A stretch of DNA of 64,000 bases from a bacterium (lineage in GTDB: Bacteria > Hinthialibacterota > Hinthialibacteria > Hinthialibacterales > Hinthialibacteraceae), in NCBI GenBank assembly GCA_016125385.1, contig WGLV01000032.1:1-64000 (forward strand). The letters run 5' to 3'. The notes under the pieces are model-generated. The model saw nothing but the letters and a program-made list of their open reading frames with translations, was not told the origin of the DNA and did not search any database. Both the position numbers and the translations under genes were made by a program. The stretch's first letter is position 1, and each line of letters starts with the position of its first letter. Positions 26,634 to 36,001 of the stretch are shown here, piece after piece.

Positions 26634-28736
26634 ATGAAATACGCATGTCAGTTTTTGATCGCCTTGCTTTTGACTGGAGTTTGTTACGCCGAACCCGCGT
26701 ATGACGTCGTGATTTACGGCGGCACGTCGGCGGGCGTGGCGGCGGCGATTCAGACCGCCCGCATGGGCCGCTCCGTAGTGCTGGTCGCGCCTGAAACGCA
26801 TCTGGGCGGCCTTACCACCAACGGACTCGGTTGGACCGATTCAGGTGATAAATCCGCCATTGGCGGAATCAGCCTCGAGTTTTATCAGCGCGTTCACGAG
26901 TATTACGAAAATCCCGATGCGTGGGTGTATGAAAAGCCGGAAGACCTCAATCGGGGCCGCGGCTCCGGCGTGTTCGATCCCAACGCCGATTCCATGTGGG
27001 TCTTCGAGCCGCACGTCGCCGAGAACATCTATGAAACCATGCTTGCCGAAGCCAAAGTTCCCATTGTACGCGACGCCTGGCTGAACCGTGAAGACGGGGT
27101 CGTCCTGAAAGAGGGGCGCATCCAGTCGATCGCGACGCTGGACGGAAAGACGTATGAGGGAGCGATGTTCATTGACGCCACCTATGAGGGCGACCTCATG
27201 GCCGCCGCCGGCGTGCAATACACCGTTGGCCGCGAGGCGAACGCGAAATACGGCGAGCGTTACAACGGCGTCCAGAAGGCCGCTCGCCATCACGGTCATT
27301 ATTTTACCCACAAGGTCGATCCCTACGTGACGCCGGGCGACCCGGCCAGCGGCGTCCTGCCCCGCGTCAGCGCCGCCGATCCCGGTGAAGACGGCGAGGG
27401 CGACGCGCGCGTTCAGGCTTACTGCTTCCGTATGTGCATGACCACCGTGCCCGAAAACCGCGTCGAATGGCCCAAGCCCGATGACTACGATGATCTGCAA
27501 TACGAAATCCTGCTGCGAAACTTCGAGGCGGGCGACTCGCGCCTACCCCTCAAGATCGACATGATGCCCAATGTCAAAACCGATACGAATAACAACTGCG
27601 CGTTCTCAACGGATAACCTCGGCATGAATTACGATTACCCCGACGCGTCGTATGAGCGCCGCGCGGAAATCCTCGCCGAACATGAATCTTATCAGAAGGG
27701 CCTGATGTGGACCCTCGCCAATCATCCCCGCGTTCCCCAATCGATTCGTGACAAGGTGAGCCGCTGGGGCCTCGCGAAAGATGAATTCACTGACAATGGA
27801 AACTGGCCCCGCCAACTGTATGTGCGTGAAGCGCGCCGCATGATCGGCGAATACGTCATGACCGAACACGATTGCCTGCGCACCGTCGAAACGCCCGGTT
27901 CCGTCGGCATGGGGTCGTATACCATCGATTCCCACAACGTTCAGCGCTACATCGACGCGAACGGTTACGTGCAGAATGAAGGCGATATCGGCGTGGGAAC
28001 CGGTGGACCTTACATGATCGCTTATGGCTCTCTGACGCCCCAAAAAGAACAATGCGCCAATCTGCTCGTCCCTGTCTGTCTCAGCAGTTCTCACTCCGCC
28101 TACGGCTCGATCCGTATGGAGCCGGTATTCATGATTCTCGGCCAGTCGGCCGCTACGGCGGCGGTGTTGTCGATTCAGGATGGCGTGGCCGTTCAGGATT
28201 TACCCTATGACGAGTTAAAAACCCGCTTGCTGGCTGATGGTCAGCGCCTGACGACCAACGCTCAACCCAAAACGCCGCCGGTTTCATCCTCCAGCCTCAA
28301 AGGTGTTGTGGTCGATGACGCCGACGCTCAACTCAGCGGCGCTTGGACAAAAAGCACCAGCATTTCTCCATTCGTGGATGAGGGCTACCAGCATAACGAA
28401 CGCGTCAGCGACGCCTCCGTTTCGGCTCGCTTTCAAACCTCGCTGCCGTCCGGGAAATATGAGGTTCGCTTCGCTTATTCCGCCAACGCCAATCGCGCCA
28501 CCAATATCCGCGTCGCCATCGAACACGCCGATGGACGCAAGGTGGTTGCGCTCAATGAACAGCGGAAACCGGAGATCGACGGTCTGTTTACTTCGCTGGG
28601 GACCTATTCATTTTCGCAGGACAAACCCGCCGTGGTGGAGGTATTGACCCAGGGCGCCAATGGCTACGTGATCATTGACGCGGTTCAGTTTTTGCCCGAA
28701 GGGGACGCCAAAATCCGCGATGACAAACAATATTAG
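26634..28736 (+). CDS. Secreted FAD-dependent oxidoreductase with golvesin-like C-terminal domain
   Basis: 700 residues with a signal peptide (MKYACQFLIALLLTGVCYA). The N-terminal ~530 residues are an FAD-dependent oxidoreductase of the FAD_oxidored type: dinucleotide-binding VVIYGGTSAGVAAAIQTARMG, THLGGLTTNGLGWTD, a DATYEGDLMAAAG motif, and a late QSAATAAVLSIQDG. The last ~150 residues (from about VVVDDADAQLSGAWT) match the beta-sandwich domain found at the C-terminus of golvesin and related xanthan-lyase-like proteins, which probably binds glycans. FAD proteins of this family are common in polysaccharide loci of Planctomycetes- and Lentisphaerae-like bacteria; their reaction is mostly unknown, with sugar oxidation the best guess. 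An AGGAGAG site precedes the ATG. It follows the BNR gene by 51 bp. Confidence 0.86.
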   Translation: MKYACQFLIALLLTGVCYAEPAYDVVIYGGTSAGVAAAIQTARMGRSVVLVAPETHLGGLTTNGLGWTDSGDKSAIGGISLEFYQRVHEYYENPDAWVYEKPEDLNRGRGSGVFDPNADSMWVFEPHVAENIYETMLAEAKVPIVRDAWLNREDGVVLKEGRIQSIATLDGKTYEGAMFIDATYEGDLMAAAGVQYTVGREANAKYGERYNGVQKAARHHGHYFTHKVDPYVTPGDPASGVLPRVSAADPGEDGEGDARVQAYCFRMCMTTVPENRVEWPKPDDYDDLQYEILLRNFEAGDSRLPLKIDMMPNVKTDTNNNCAFSTDNLGMNYDYPDASYERRAEILAEHESYQKGLMWTLANHPRVPQSIRDKVSRWGLAKDEFTDNGNWPRQLYVREARRMIGEYVMTEHDCLRTVETPGSVGMGSYTIDSHNVQRYIDANGYVQNEGDIGVGTGGPYMIAYGSLTPQKEQCANLLVPVCLSSSHSAYGSIRMEPVFMILGQSAATAAVLSIQDGVAVQDLPYDELKTRLLADGQRLTTNAQPKTPPVSSSSLKGVVVDDADAQLSGAWTKSTSISPFVDEGYQHNERVSDASVSARFQTSLPSGKYEVRFAYSANANRATNIRVAIEHADGRKVVALNEQRKPEIDGLFTSLGTYSFSQDKPAVVEVLTQGANGYVIIDAVQFLPEGDAKIRDDKQY

Positions 28737-28920
28737 CTTGAAGGCGTGCTGCCGGAATGCTCCGGTGGGGGCATGCTGAATAAGGCCCAATAGAGCTCGG
28801 GCGAACAGATTGAATCGAATTCAACGAAACAGGCTGTTCGCCTTGAGCTATGTCTTGCTTTTCATATACGCGCCTTGTGAATGGGCGAATGACATTGCGA
28901 ATCATGGGAGGAAAACTCAC

Positions 28921-31065
28921 ATGGCGAATACGACTCCCCACGTTCGATTATGCTTCCGCCTCGCGATGTTGGCGCTTGCGTTTCTTTTCGCGCGGGCCGC
29001 GTGGGTTGAGCCCATCGATCGCCAGGCGTTAACGTCGCGTCATGATCCAGCCCTGACGGAATTTGACGCCTTCGCGCCGCTCTCGGTGGGCAACGGCGGC
29101 TTCGCGTTTACCGTCGGGGTCACCGGATTGCAGACCCTGTCGAAAGAATACGCCGGCGCCATCCCTCTCGGTACGTTGTCGCAGTGGGGCTGGCACACCA
29201 TCCCCGCGCCTGAGCCATACCGTCTCAATGACGCGGTTCAGTGGTTTGACGCGGGCGGTGATAAAAAGCCTTACGTATCTGAAACGAAAAGCGCGGCCGC
29301 CCGCTGGCTGCGCGCCAATCCTCATCGCCTTCACCTGGGTCGTATCGGCTTCGTGCGGTCCGGCGGCTCCCCCGCCGCCATCCAGCGTGGGGATGTTCAG
29401 TCAATTCACCAGAAACTCGATCTCTGGCGCGGAGTGATCGAAAGCCGCTTTCAGCTCGACGGCCAGCCGGTGACGGTTCACACGCTGTGCCATCCCGATC
29501 TCGACCTCGTCGCTGTTCGCATCGAATCGCCCCTGCTTGCCGATCGGTCGCTGGGCGTGGCGTTTGAGTTCCCGTATGGCTCCGATCAATGGGGCCCCGG
29601 CATGGCGGATTGGAACTCGCCCGATCGCCATCAGACCGCGATCGTCCATCAAACCGGCTCCAGTCTCGATCTGTTGCGTACGCTCGATCGTGACCATTAC
29701 GCCGTGCGCATTGCCGCGTCCCCGGGGGGCGTTGTACAGCGTGAAGGCCCGCACCGGTTTGTGATGACCTCGTCCGGCGGCGATACGCTGGAGTTCGTCT
29801 GCGCCTTCGCGCCTGAACTGAACGAGAATCCCCTCCCGTCTTTTGCGCGATGCCTCACCGCCTGCGAAGAACACTGGCGCCGCTTCTGGATGGAGGGCGG
29901 CGCCATCGATTTCAGCGGCAGCCGCGATCCGCGCGCCGCCGAGCTCGAACGCCGCGTCGTGCTGTCCCAATACCTCACCGCGATCCAGTGCGCCGCCTCG
30001 TCGCCCCCGCAGGAATCCGGCCTCACTCACAACAGCTGGTTCGGCAAGTTCCATCTGGAAATGCACTGGTGGCACGCCGCGCACTTCGCGCTGTGGAACC
30101 GGACCGCTTTGCTCGAAAAGAGCCTCGGCTGGTATCGCGATATCCTCCCCGCCGCGCGCGAGACCGCGCGAGCTCAAGGGTATGCCGGTGCCCGCTGGCC
30201 CAAGATGACCTCGCTGGATGGCCGCGAAAGTCCCTCCGGCGTCGGCGTCTTTCTCATCTGGCAACAGCCCCACCCCATTTATTACGCCGAACTCTGTTAC
30301 CGCGCTCATCCCGATCGCGATACCTTGGAGCGCTATCGCGATGTGGTCTTCGCCACTGCTGATTTTATGGCGTCGTACGCCCGGTGGGATGAAAAAACCA
30401 ATCGCTACGTGCTCGGCCCGCCGCTCATCCCCGCGCAGGAGTGCTACCCGCCCGCCTCGACCTTTAACCCCGCGTTCGAACTCGCCTATTGGGCCTGGGG
30501 CCTTGAACGCGCTCAACTCTGGCGCCGCCGTCTGGGCCTCGATCCCGATCCCGAATGGCGAAAAGTCCATGACGCGCTTTCGCCGCTCCCTGAAAAAGAT
30601 GGCCTCTACGTCACCACCGAAGCCACACCCGTTGTGTTTGAAAACGCCGATCTGCGCCGCGATCATCCGTCGCTCGTCGCCGCCCTGGGCATGTTGCCTC
30701 AAACCGGCATGGTGGATCCCGAGACCATGCGTTCGACCTTGCACGCCGTCTTCCGCGATTGGAACTGGGAGAGCACCTGGGGATGGGATTACCCCATGCT
30801 GGCCATGACCGCCGCCCGGCTGGACGAGCCTGGCCTCGCCGTTGACGCCCTGCTGATGGATACGCCGAAAAACCATTTTCTGCCCAATGGACATTGTTAC
30901 CAGCGGCCCAACCTGCCCACCTACCTTCCCGCAAACGGGGGGCTGCTCGCCGCTGTCGCCATGATGGCCGCCGGCTGGGACGGCGCACCCTCCGGAAACG
31001 CGCCGGGGTTCCCCTCGGATGGCTCATGGCGCGTCCATTACGAAAACCTCAAACCCATGCCGTGA
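28921..31065 (+). CDS. Secreted six-hairpin glycosidase-like protein
   Basis: 714 residues from ATG 28921, which has a strong GGGAGGAAA site; a frame is open from 28810 but without that signal. A signal peptide covers about residues 1-33. The N-terminal beta-sandwich (FDAFAPLSVGNGGFAFTVGVTGLQTL) and the following (alpha/alpha)6 barrel region (FGKFHLEMHWWHAAHFALWNR, GARWPKMTSLDGRESPSGVG, NPAFELAYWAWGLERA) match the architecture of GH65/GH95-like six-hairpin glycosidases. I cannot assign a specific family; catalytic acids are not certain. In this locus it could act on oligosaccharides released by the upstream enzymes. A terminator follows 12 bp after the stop. Confidence 0.75.
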   Translation: MANTTPHVRLCFRLAMLALAFLFARAAWVEPIDRQALTSRHDPALTEFDAFAPLSVGNGGFAFTVGVTGLQTLSKEYAGAIPLGTLSQWGWHTIPAPEPYRLNDAVQWFDAGGDKKPYVSETKSAAARWLRANPHRLHLGRIGFVRSGGSPAAIQRGDVQSIHQKLDLWRGVIESRFQLDGQPVTVHTLCHPDLDLVAVRIESPLLADRSLGVAFEFPYGSDQWGPGMADWNSPDRHQTAIVHQTGSSLDLLRTLDRDHYAVRIAASPGGVVQREGPHRFVMTSSGGDTLEFVCAFAPELNENPLPSFARCLTACEEHWRRFWMEGGAIDFSGSRDPRAAELERRVVLSQYLTAIQCAASSPPQESGLTHNSWFGKFHLEMHWWHAAHFALWNRTALLEKSLGWYRDILPAARETARAQGYAGARWPKMTSLDGRESPSGVGVFLIWQQPHPIYYAELCYRAHPDRDTLERYRDVVFATADFMASYARWDEKTNRYVLGPPLIPAQECYPPASTFNPAFELAYWAWGLERAQLWRRRLGLDPDPEWRKVHDALSPLPEKDGLYVTTEATPVVFENADLRRDHPSLVAALGMLPQTGMVDPETMRSTLHAVFRDWNWESTWGWDYPMLAMTAARLDEPGLAVDALLMDTPKNHFLPNGHCYQRPNLPTYLPANGGLLAAVAMMAAGWDGAPSGNAPGFPSDGSWRVHYENLKPMP

Positions 31066-31077
31066 GGAAATTACATG

Positions 31078-31107
31078 AAAAGCCCCTGAAAATTTCCAGG
31101 GGCTTTT
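31078..31107 (+). terminator. Rho-independent terminator after the six-hairpin gene
   Basis: AAAAGCCCCTG (31078-31088) pairs with CAGGGGCTTTT (31097-31107) around AAAATTTC; the T run is built into the arm. It closes the plus-strand glycan operon. Confidence 0.92.
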
Positions 31108-31206
31108 CTATTGGTATTTGGTATCAAATTCAAATCACTGAAATCAATTTCGTGAAAATTGTAAAACAGTAATCGAATCGATCGGAAAAACGCCGGCCGC
31201 TGGCCG

Positions 31207-31812
31207 TTATTGGCTGTGATCGCCGTGATTCGATCGCATAATGTCGCCGTTTGAGATCAGCCCGTTGGTGGGGTGATACGGTACGCGTGACGGGTCCCAT
31301 CCCGGAATATCGAAATGGGGCGCCACCACGTGGCCCACAGCGATGACGCCCACATCGTCGTTACGGTCCGGGCCGAAACTGTACAACACCCAGCGGATGT
31401 TGAGCGGCTTCGCCCAGGTGGGCCAGTAGTTGTTCGGTGAAAACGATTTGTAATCGACGTAGGTATAGCCGTAGTTCCCCGTATCGGTCGCCCCGCCATA
31501 CGCCTCGGGCGCTTCCGAATTGAATGGATCGCTGTCCGGAATGCTGCTCATATACGATACCGGCGAGGTCAGGCGGGCCAGCGCTCCTTTATAACGCCAC
31601 TGGTTGTTCAGATCGTGACGAAACGGCGGATACGCGTTGTGATCGAGAAAATACATCTCCAGCGCGTCGCCCAGCGAACGCATTTCGCTTCGCGCCGCCG
31701 CGACCTTCGCTCTGATCTGCGCGTTCAGAAAGTTCGGTACGGCGATGGCGGCCAGAATGCCGATAATCGCGACGACGATCAACAGTTCAATCAGGGTAAA
31801 CGCTTTTTTCAT
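31207..31812 (-). CDS. Type IV pilin-like / GspG-like pseudopilin
   Basis: 201 residues. The N-terminus MKKAFTLIELLIVVAIIGILAAIAVPNF is a textbook prepilin leader: cleavage before Phe, Glu at +5, and a hydrophobic helix. It continues with the usual helix RSEMRSLGDALEMYFLDHNAYPP. The C-terminal globular part has no recognised catalytic motif; it ends with YHPTNGLISNGDIMRS, a tail often seen in the numerous stand-alone pseudopilins of Sumerlaeota/Hydrogenedentota-like genomes. No secretion or pilus machinery genes are adjacent, so it is an isolated copy. Role: minor pilin or secreted pseudopilin, uncertain. Confidence 0.88.
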   Translation of the reverse strand: MKKAFTLIELLIVVAIIGILAAIAVPNFLNAQIRAKVAAARSEMRSLGDALEMYFLDHNAYPPFRHDLNNQWRYKGALARLTSPVSYMSSIPDSDPFNSEAPEAYGGATDTGNYGYTYVDYKSFSPNNYWPTWAKPLNIRWVLYSFGPDRNDDVGVIAVGHVVAPHFDIPGWDPSRVPYHPTNGLISNGDIMRSNHGDHSQ

Positions 31813-31957
31813 GACTCCTCAAATCCCGCTGGAATCGGCGCTTCGGCTGAAAAAGCGCTCAACCGTGAACGCCAGTCTTTTCGCATTGTAGTAACAAGAT
31901 TCACGCCAAACCACGGAACTCCATTCGATTCATCCTGCGATGAAATCTCTGAAACCG

Positions 31958-31988
31958 CCGCGAGGGAAAAACCGCCCTCGCGGTTTTT
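31958..31988 (+). terminator. Terminator-like hairpin upstream of recG
   Basis: CCGCGAGGG (31958-31966) pairs with CCCTCGCGG (31975-31983) around an 8-base loop and is followed by TTTTT (31984-31988). It points along the plus strand, yet no plus-strand gene ends nearby; the last stop is at 31065, already followed by its own terminator. It may end an unannotated transcript or act as an attenuator in the recG leader, 72 bases before the GTG. Confidence 0.75.
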
Positions 31989-32059
31989 ACTTTACGTCCA
32001 AATCGGGTTACGCTATCGAGTGATATAAACCATACTCAATCCGGCTCAGTGTTGATTTT

Positions 32060-34357
32060 GTGACTGCAAAAGAATCCGATTTTGAACACATCGACCGCTC
32101 CAGCGCTTCCGGCGGGTTAGACACTCCAATCCAGTTCTGCCCCGGCGTCGGGCCTCGCCGCGCCCAGTTGCTCGAAAAAATGGCGATCTACACCGTGCGC
32201 GATCTCCTCTGGCGGTTCCCGCGTGGATATGAAGACTACCAGCATGTCTCGTCTATCGCTCATCTGGCCCCCGGCGGCGCCGCCACCGTGATCGGCGAGG
32301 TGATTTACGTCGAGGCTCGCCGCCCCCGTGGAAAAAGCCGGGTACGTCACATTCTTCAGGCCACCGTGCGCGACCCCGGCGGTGAGCTGGAAGTCGTCTG
32401 GTTTAATCAGCATTATCTCGCGGATAAAGTTCGCCAGGGCGCGCGGCTCCGCCTGCATGGCAAGGTCGATGGACGCGCGCCGTTTTTCAAAATGTCTTCT
32501 CCCAAACTCACCGTGCTGGGAGAAGACGGCGAAGCCGCGCCGGGTGGAATCCAGCCGCTTTATCCACTGACCGAGGGCCTGACTCAGAACGTCGTCCGCA
32601 AAATCGCCCGCTCCGCGCTGGAGCGATTTTCGCCGGATATCGTCGAATGGATTCCCGCGCCGATTCTCGAACAGTATGGCTTCCCGGCGCGGGCCGAAGC
32701 GTTCCGCGTGTTACACGCGCCACGGCCCGATGAAGGCGCTCCGGTCGATTCCGCCCCGCCTGAAGAAGGGCTGTTGTTCGATCCCGCCGCTGATGCGGAA
32801 GAGGAAGGCTCGGGCTATTCGCTCTCCGGCGATCCCGCCCGCGCGTGGGAACGCGCACGCCGCCGGCTGGTATTTGAAGAGTTTCTGCTTCATCAATACT
32901 CGCTTCGCCGCGTTCAGGGCGAGATGAAACAAATCGCCGGCATGGCCCATCCCGCGCCCGTCCCCGACCCCTTCGCTGCTGGCGAACCTCCCGATGAATG
33001 GACCCTGAATTCTTCCGATCCGCTCGCCTGGCCCGCGTGTTTCATCCGTGATTTGCCGTTTGAGTTGACCGCTGAACAGAAAAAAGTCTGCCTCGAGTTT
33101 CAGGCTGACATGCTGTCCGGCGCGCCCATGAACCGCCTTCTTCAAGGCGATGTGGGGTCGGGCAAGACGGTGGTGTCGATATACGCGATGGTTCTCGCGG
33201 CGGCGGGCGGTTCGCAGGCGGCGATGATGGTCCCGACTGAAATCCTCGCCCGTCAACACGCTGCTTCCTTGCGCCGCTTTACCCAATCCATCCCCGCGCT
33301 GCAATCGGTGGTGTTAACCGGGGCGGTGAAGGGCGCCGAACGCCGCGAGATTCTCAACGCCATCAAGACCGGCGCCGCTCAACTGGTTATCGGTACACAC
33401 GCGCTCTTTCAGGAAGGCGTCGAGTTCAATCGTCTCGGCCTGGTGGTGGTCGATGAACAGCACAAGTTTGGCGTCGAACAACGTGAGCGCCTGATCGAAA
33501 AGGGCGAACATCCCGATCTGATCGCCGCCACCGCCACACCCATCCCCCGGACCCTGTCGCTGACCGTCTTCGGCGACATGGATGTCTCCATGATCGCCAC
33601 ACTGCCGCCCGGCCGTCCGCCCGTAATCACCCGCTGGACGCAGTGGTTCAACGAGCGCAAGGTGTGGGGCTTCGTCGATGAAAAACTCGCCTTGGGCCAA
33701 CAGGCGTACATCGTCTGCCCCGCGATCGAGCCGTCCGAAGCCAAACCCGATCTCCCGTCGACCGAAGCGATGTACGAGCGCATCGCCTCTGAATTTCTCC
33801 CCCATCGCCGTATCGCCATGCTTCATGGAAAACAGAGCAATGAAGAAAAAGATTCGCTGATGAATCTGGCGCGCGGGGGCGAACTTGACGCGCTGGTGGC
33901 CACCACCGTCATTGAGGTCGGCGTCGATCTTCCCAACGCGACCCTGATGGTGGTCCTCGGCGCTGACCGGTTTGGTCTCGCTCAACTCCATCAGTTGCGC
34001 GGCCGGGTGGGGCGGGGAACCGAAAAATCGTATTGTATTCTCATCACGCCCGAACAGATCTCGCCCATCGCCGAACAACGCATGCGCCTCATGGAAAAAA
34101 CCCGCGATGGCTTCGTCATCGCTGAAGAAGACCTGCGTCTGCGCGGGCCCGGCGAGGCGTTCGGCGCGCGCCAGAGCGGGCACGTGCGCTTTCATCTCGC
34201 CGACCCTCTGCGTGACGCTGAACTGTTGCGCGACGCGCACCAGTGCGCCCAGAGCCTTTATCGCGCCGACCCGGGGCTTGCCGATCCGGCTCATCAACCG
34301 CTGAAACAGGAAATCGACGGCTTATATGGCCGCATGGAGGCGCGCAGGCCGTCTTGA
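32060..34357 (+). CDS. recG: ATP-dependent DNA helicase RecG
   Basis: 765 residues from a GTG start. RecG rescues stalled replication forks and processes branched DNA. Visible parts are a wedge/OB domain (about 20-180), a less conserved insert with a Pro/Glu-rich stretch (about 215-265), and a superfamily 2 helicase core with motif I GDVGSGKT, motif II DEQHKFGVEQRE, motif III TATPIPRT and motif VI (HQLRGRVGRG). It ends with the RecG C-terminal region (RDGFVIAEEDLRLRGPGEAFG, then QSGHVRFHLADP). The length is slightly above E. coli RecG, mostly from the insert after the wedge domain. The gene is probably transcribed alone or with the kinase downstream, which starts 133 bp later. Confidence 0.97.
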   Translation: MTAKESDFEHIDRSSASGGLDTPIQFCPGVGPRRAQLLEKMAIYTVRDLLWRFPRGYEDYQHVSSIAHLAPGGAATVIGEVIYVEARRPRGKSRVRHILQATVRDPGGELEVVWFNQHYLADKVRQGARLRLHGKVDGRAPFFKMSSPKLTVLGEDGEAAPGGIQPLYPLTEGLTQNVVRKIARSALERFSPDIVEWIPAPILEQYGFPARAEAFRVLHAPRPDEGAPVDSAPPEEGLLFDPAADAEEEGSGYSLSGDPARAWERARRRLVFEEFLLHQYSLRRVQGEMKQIAGMAHPAPVPDPFAAGEPPDEWTLNSSDPLAWPACFIRDLPFELTAEQKKVCLEFQADMLSGAPMNRLLQGDVGSGKTVVSIYAMVLAAAGGSQAAMMVPTEILARQHAASLRRFTQSIPALQSVVLTGAVKGAERREILNAIKTGAAQLVIGTHALFQEGVEFNRLGLVVVDEQHKFGVEQRERLIEKGEHPDLIAATATPIPRTLSLTVFGDMDVSMIATLPPGRPPVITRWTQWFNERKVWGFVDEKLALGQQAYIVCPAIEPSEAKPDLPSTEAMYERIASEFLPHRRIAMLHGKQSNEEKDSLMNLARGGELDALVATTVIEVGVDLPNATLMVVLGADRFGLAQLHQLRGRVGRGTEKSYCILITPEQISPIAEQRMRLMEKTRDGFVIAEEDLRLRGPGEAFGARQSGHVRFHLADPLRDAELLRDAHQCAQSLYRADPGLADPAHQPLKQEIDGLYGRMEARRPS

Positions 34358-34489
34358 CGGGATCGCCCAGGCGAAATGTAAAATGAAAATTGGCGTCGCA
34401 AAAATCCGCGATATACTGAAAACGTGGTGATTGCCCAATCGGATGCTTGACGGCGATTGGTTCTTTTGACCTTTGGGAACATTCGGCGA

Positions 34490-35809
34490 ATGAAGATGGA
34501 AGAATACCAGGAACACCTTGAACGGTTGATTCAACGGATTCGCGCGGGCGACGCCGCCGGCGCCGAAGCCCTCGTTCTCCAGATGCAACCCTGCCGCAAT
34601 CAGTTGGATGCGCTTTCTAAAGAAAACGAACGCCTTGAAGAAGCCGAGCGCATGCGTACCCGTTTCCTCGCGCTCATCTCTCATGAGTTGCGCACTCCGT
34701 TAAACGCGATCATCGGCTACAACTCTCTCCTCGAAGACGGCGTCTATGGCGATCTGAACGATCGCCAGCGCAAGGCCGCCCGCCGCATCGACCGTAACGC
34801 CACCCGCTTGTTGACCCTCATCAACCAGTTGTTGGACCTCTCGCGTCTTGAGGCTGGCGTGACGGCGGTGTTCCATGAAAAAACCGACGTAAAAAAAATC
34901 GTGGATGATGTCATTGGCGATTATCAGGTGGTGGCTGAAGAAAAAGGCGTTGAATTGCTCGTGACCCAGCCGCGCCGCGAGGTCGCCGCCGTCACCGATC
35001 CAGACAAATTTCGTGAAATTCTCCGCCAGCTGATCTCCAACGCGGTCAAATTCACCGATCGTGGCTCCGTGACCGTCGTCATCAGAATCATTGACCGATC
35101 CGTGGTGATCGAAGTCGCTGATTCCGGGCCTGGAATCGAAGCCTCTCGCCGTGAAGCCGTCTTCCGCCTGTTTGAGCGTGATGACAATGCGCCCGCCAGT
35201 CCGGTTGAGGGCGCGGGGCTGGGTCTTGCCATCGTCCGCCGCCTGGCCGATCTGCTGAAGATCGGCGTCTCGCTGCAAAGCGAACCGGGAGGCGGCTCGG
35301 TTTTTCGTCTCGCGCTTCCTCTCGAATGCGATCGCGCAACCGCTGAACCGCATGAAGAACCTCAACCCGCCGCGCCCCCCGAACCTGCGCAAGAGGCTGC
35401 GATTGCTGATTTTGACACCGGTTCACAGTCCGTTCTGATCGTTGATGACGACCCGTATACGGTCGAACTCCTCTCCGATTTTCTCGAAACCCGCGGCCAC
35501 TATCACGTCCACAAGGTGTACAGCGGTGCGCACGCCATGTTGCGTCTGACCGAACAGCGTCCCGATTACCTGCTGGTCGATCTGCTGATGCCCAATATCA
35601 AGGGCGAGCGCGTGATCGAATACTGCGCTCAGATGTGGGGCGCTCAGGTGATGATCGTTGTGATTACCGGAAAAAATCTCGAACCGGGTGAGCGTGAACG
35701 GCTCCTTGCGCAGGGAGTTTCAGATATAATACTGAAAGGGGATTTGCGTGACCGCGCCATGCTGTCCACGCTCGAACGCATCATCCCGATCCCATCTGTT
35801 GCTCCGTAA
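34490..35809 (+). CDS. Hybrid histidine kinase with C-terminal receiver domain
   Basis: 439 residues from ATG 34490; an in-frame TTG at 34457 is possible but lacks a good site. No membrane helix, so cytoplasmic. There is a short N-terminal coiled coil (about 5-60), a HisKA dimerisation domain with the phosphoacceptor in LISHELRTPLNAIIG, and an HATPase domain with N, G1 and G2 boxes (QLISNAVKFTD, VADSGPGIE, GAGLGLAIVRRL). An Ala/Pro/Glu-rich linker leads to a receiver with acidic pocket VDDDP and acceptor Asp in YLLVDLLMP. No sensor domain is visible, so the input is probably through protein partners. It follows recG on the same strand; no obvious response-regulator partner is adjacent. Confidence 0.93.
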   Translation: MKMEEYQEHLERLIQRIRAGDAAGAEALVLQMQPCRNQLDALSKENERLEEAERMRTRFLALISHELRTPLNAIIGYNSLLEDGVYGDLNDRQRKAARRIDRNATRLLTLINQLLDLSRLEAGVTAVFHEKTDVKKIVDDVIGDYQVVAEEKGVELLVTQPRREVAAVTDPDKFREILRQLISNAVKFTDRGSVTVVIRIIDRSVVIEVADSGPGIEASRREAVFRLFERDDNAPASPVEGAGLGLAIVRRLADLLKIGVSLQSEPGGGSVFRLALPLECDRATAEPHEEPQPAAPPEPAQEAAIADFDTGSQSVLIVDDDPYTVELLSDFLETRGHYHVHKVYSGAHAMLRLTEQRPDYLLVDLLMPNIKGERVIEYCAQMWGAQVMIVVITGKNLEPGERERLLAQGVSDIILKGDLRDRAMLSTLERIIPIPSVAP

Positions 35810-36001
35810 ACAACTTATGTATTCCCATTATTTTTATTTCCCTCCGACCTGAACCACCCCATCGGTCTTCATGTTTTTTTCGATCCAGTTCGGTTCAATT
35901 TTAAAAGCGGATGAATCCATTTCGATTGATGGTTCCGCGATACGGCGGGCAAACGGCGGCGAGCGTTTGAACTCCTGCGTCAGCTAGACTCCCGAAATGC
36001 A

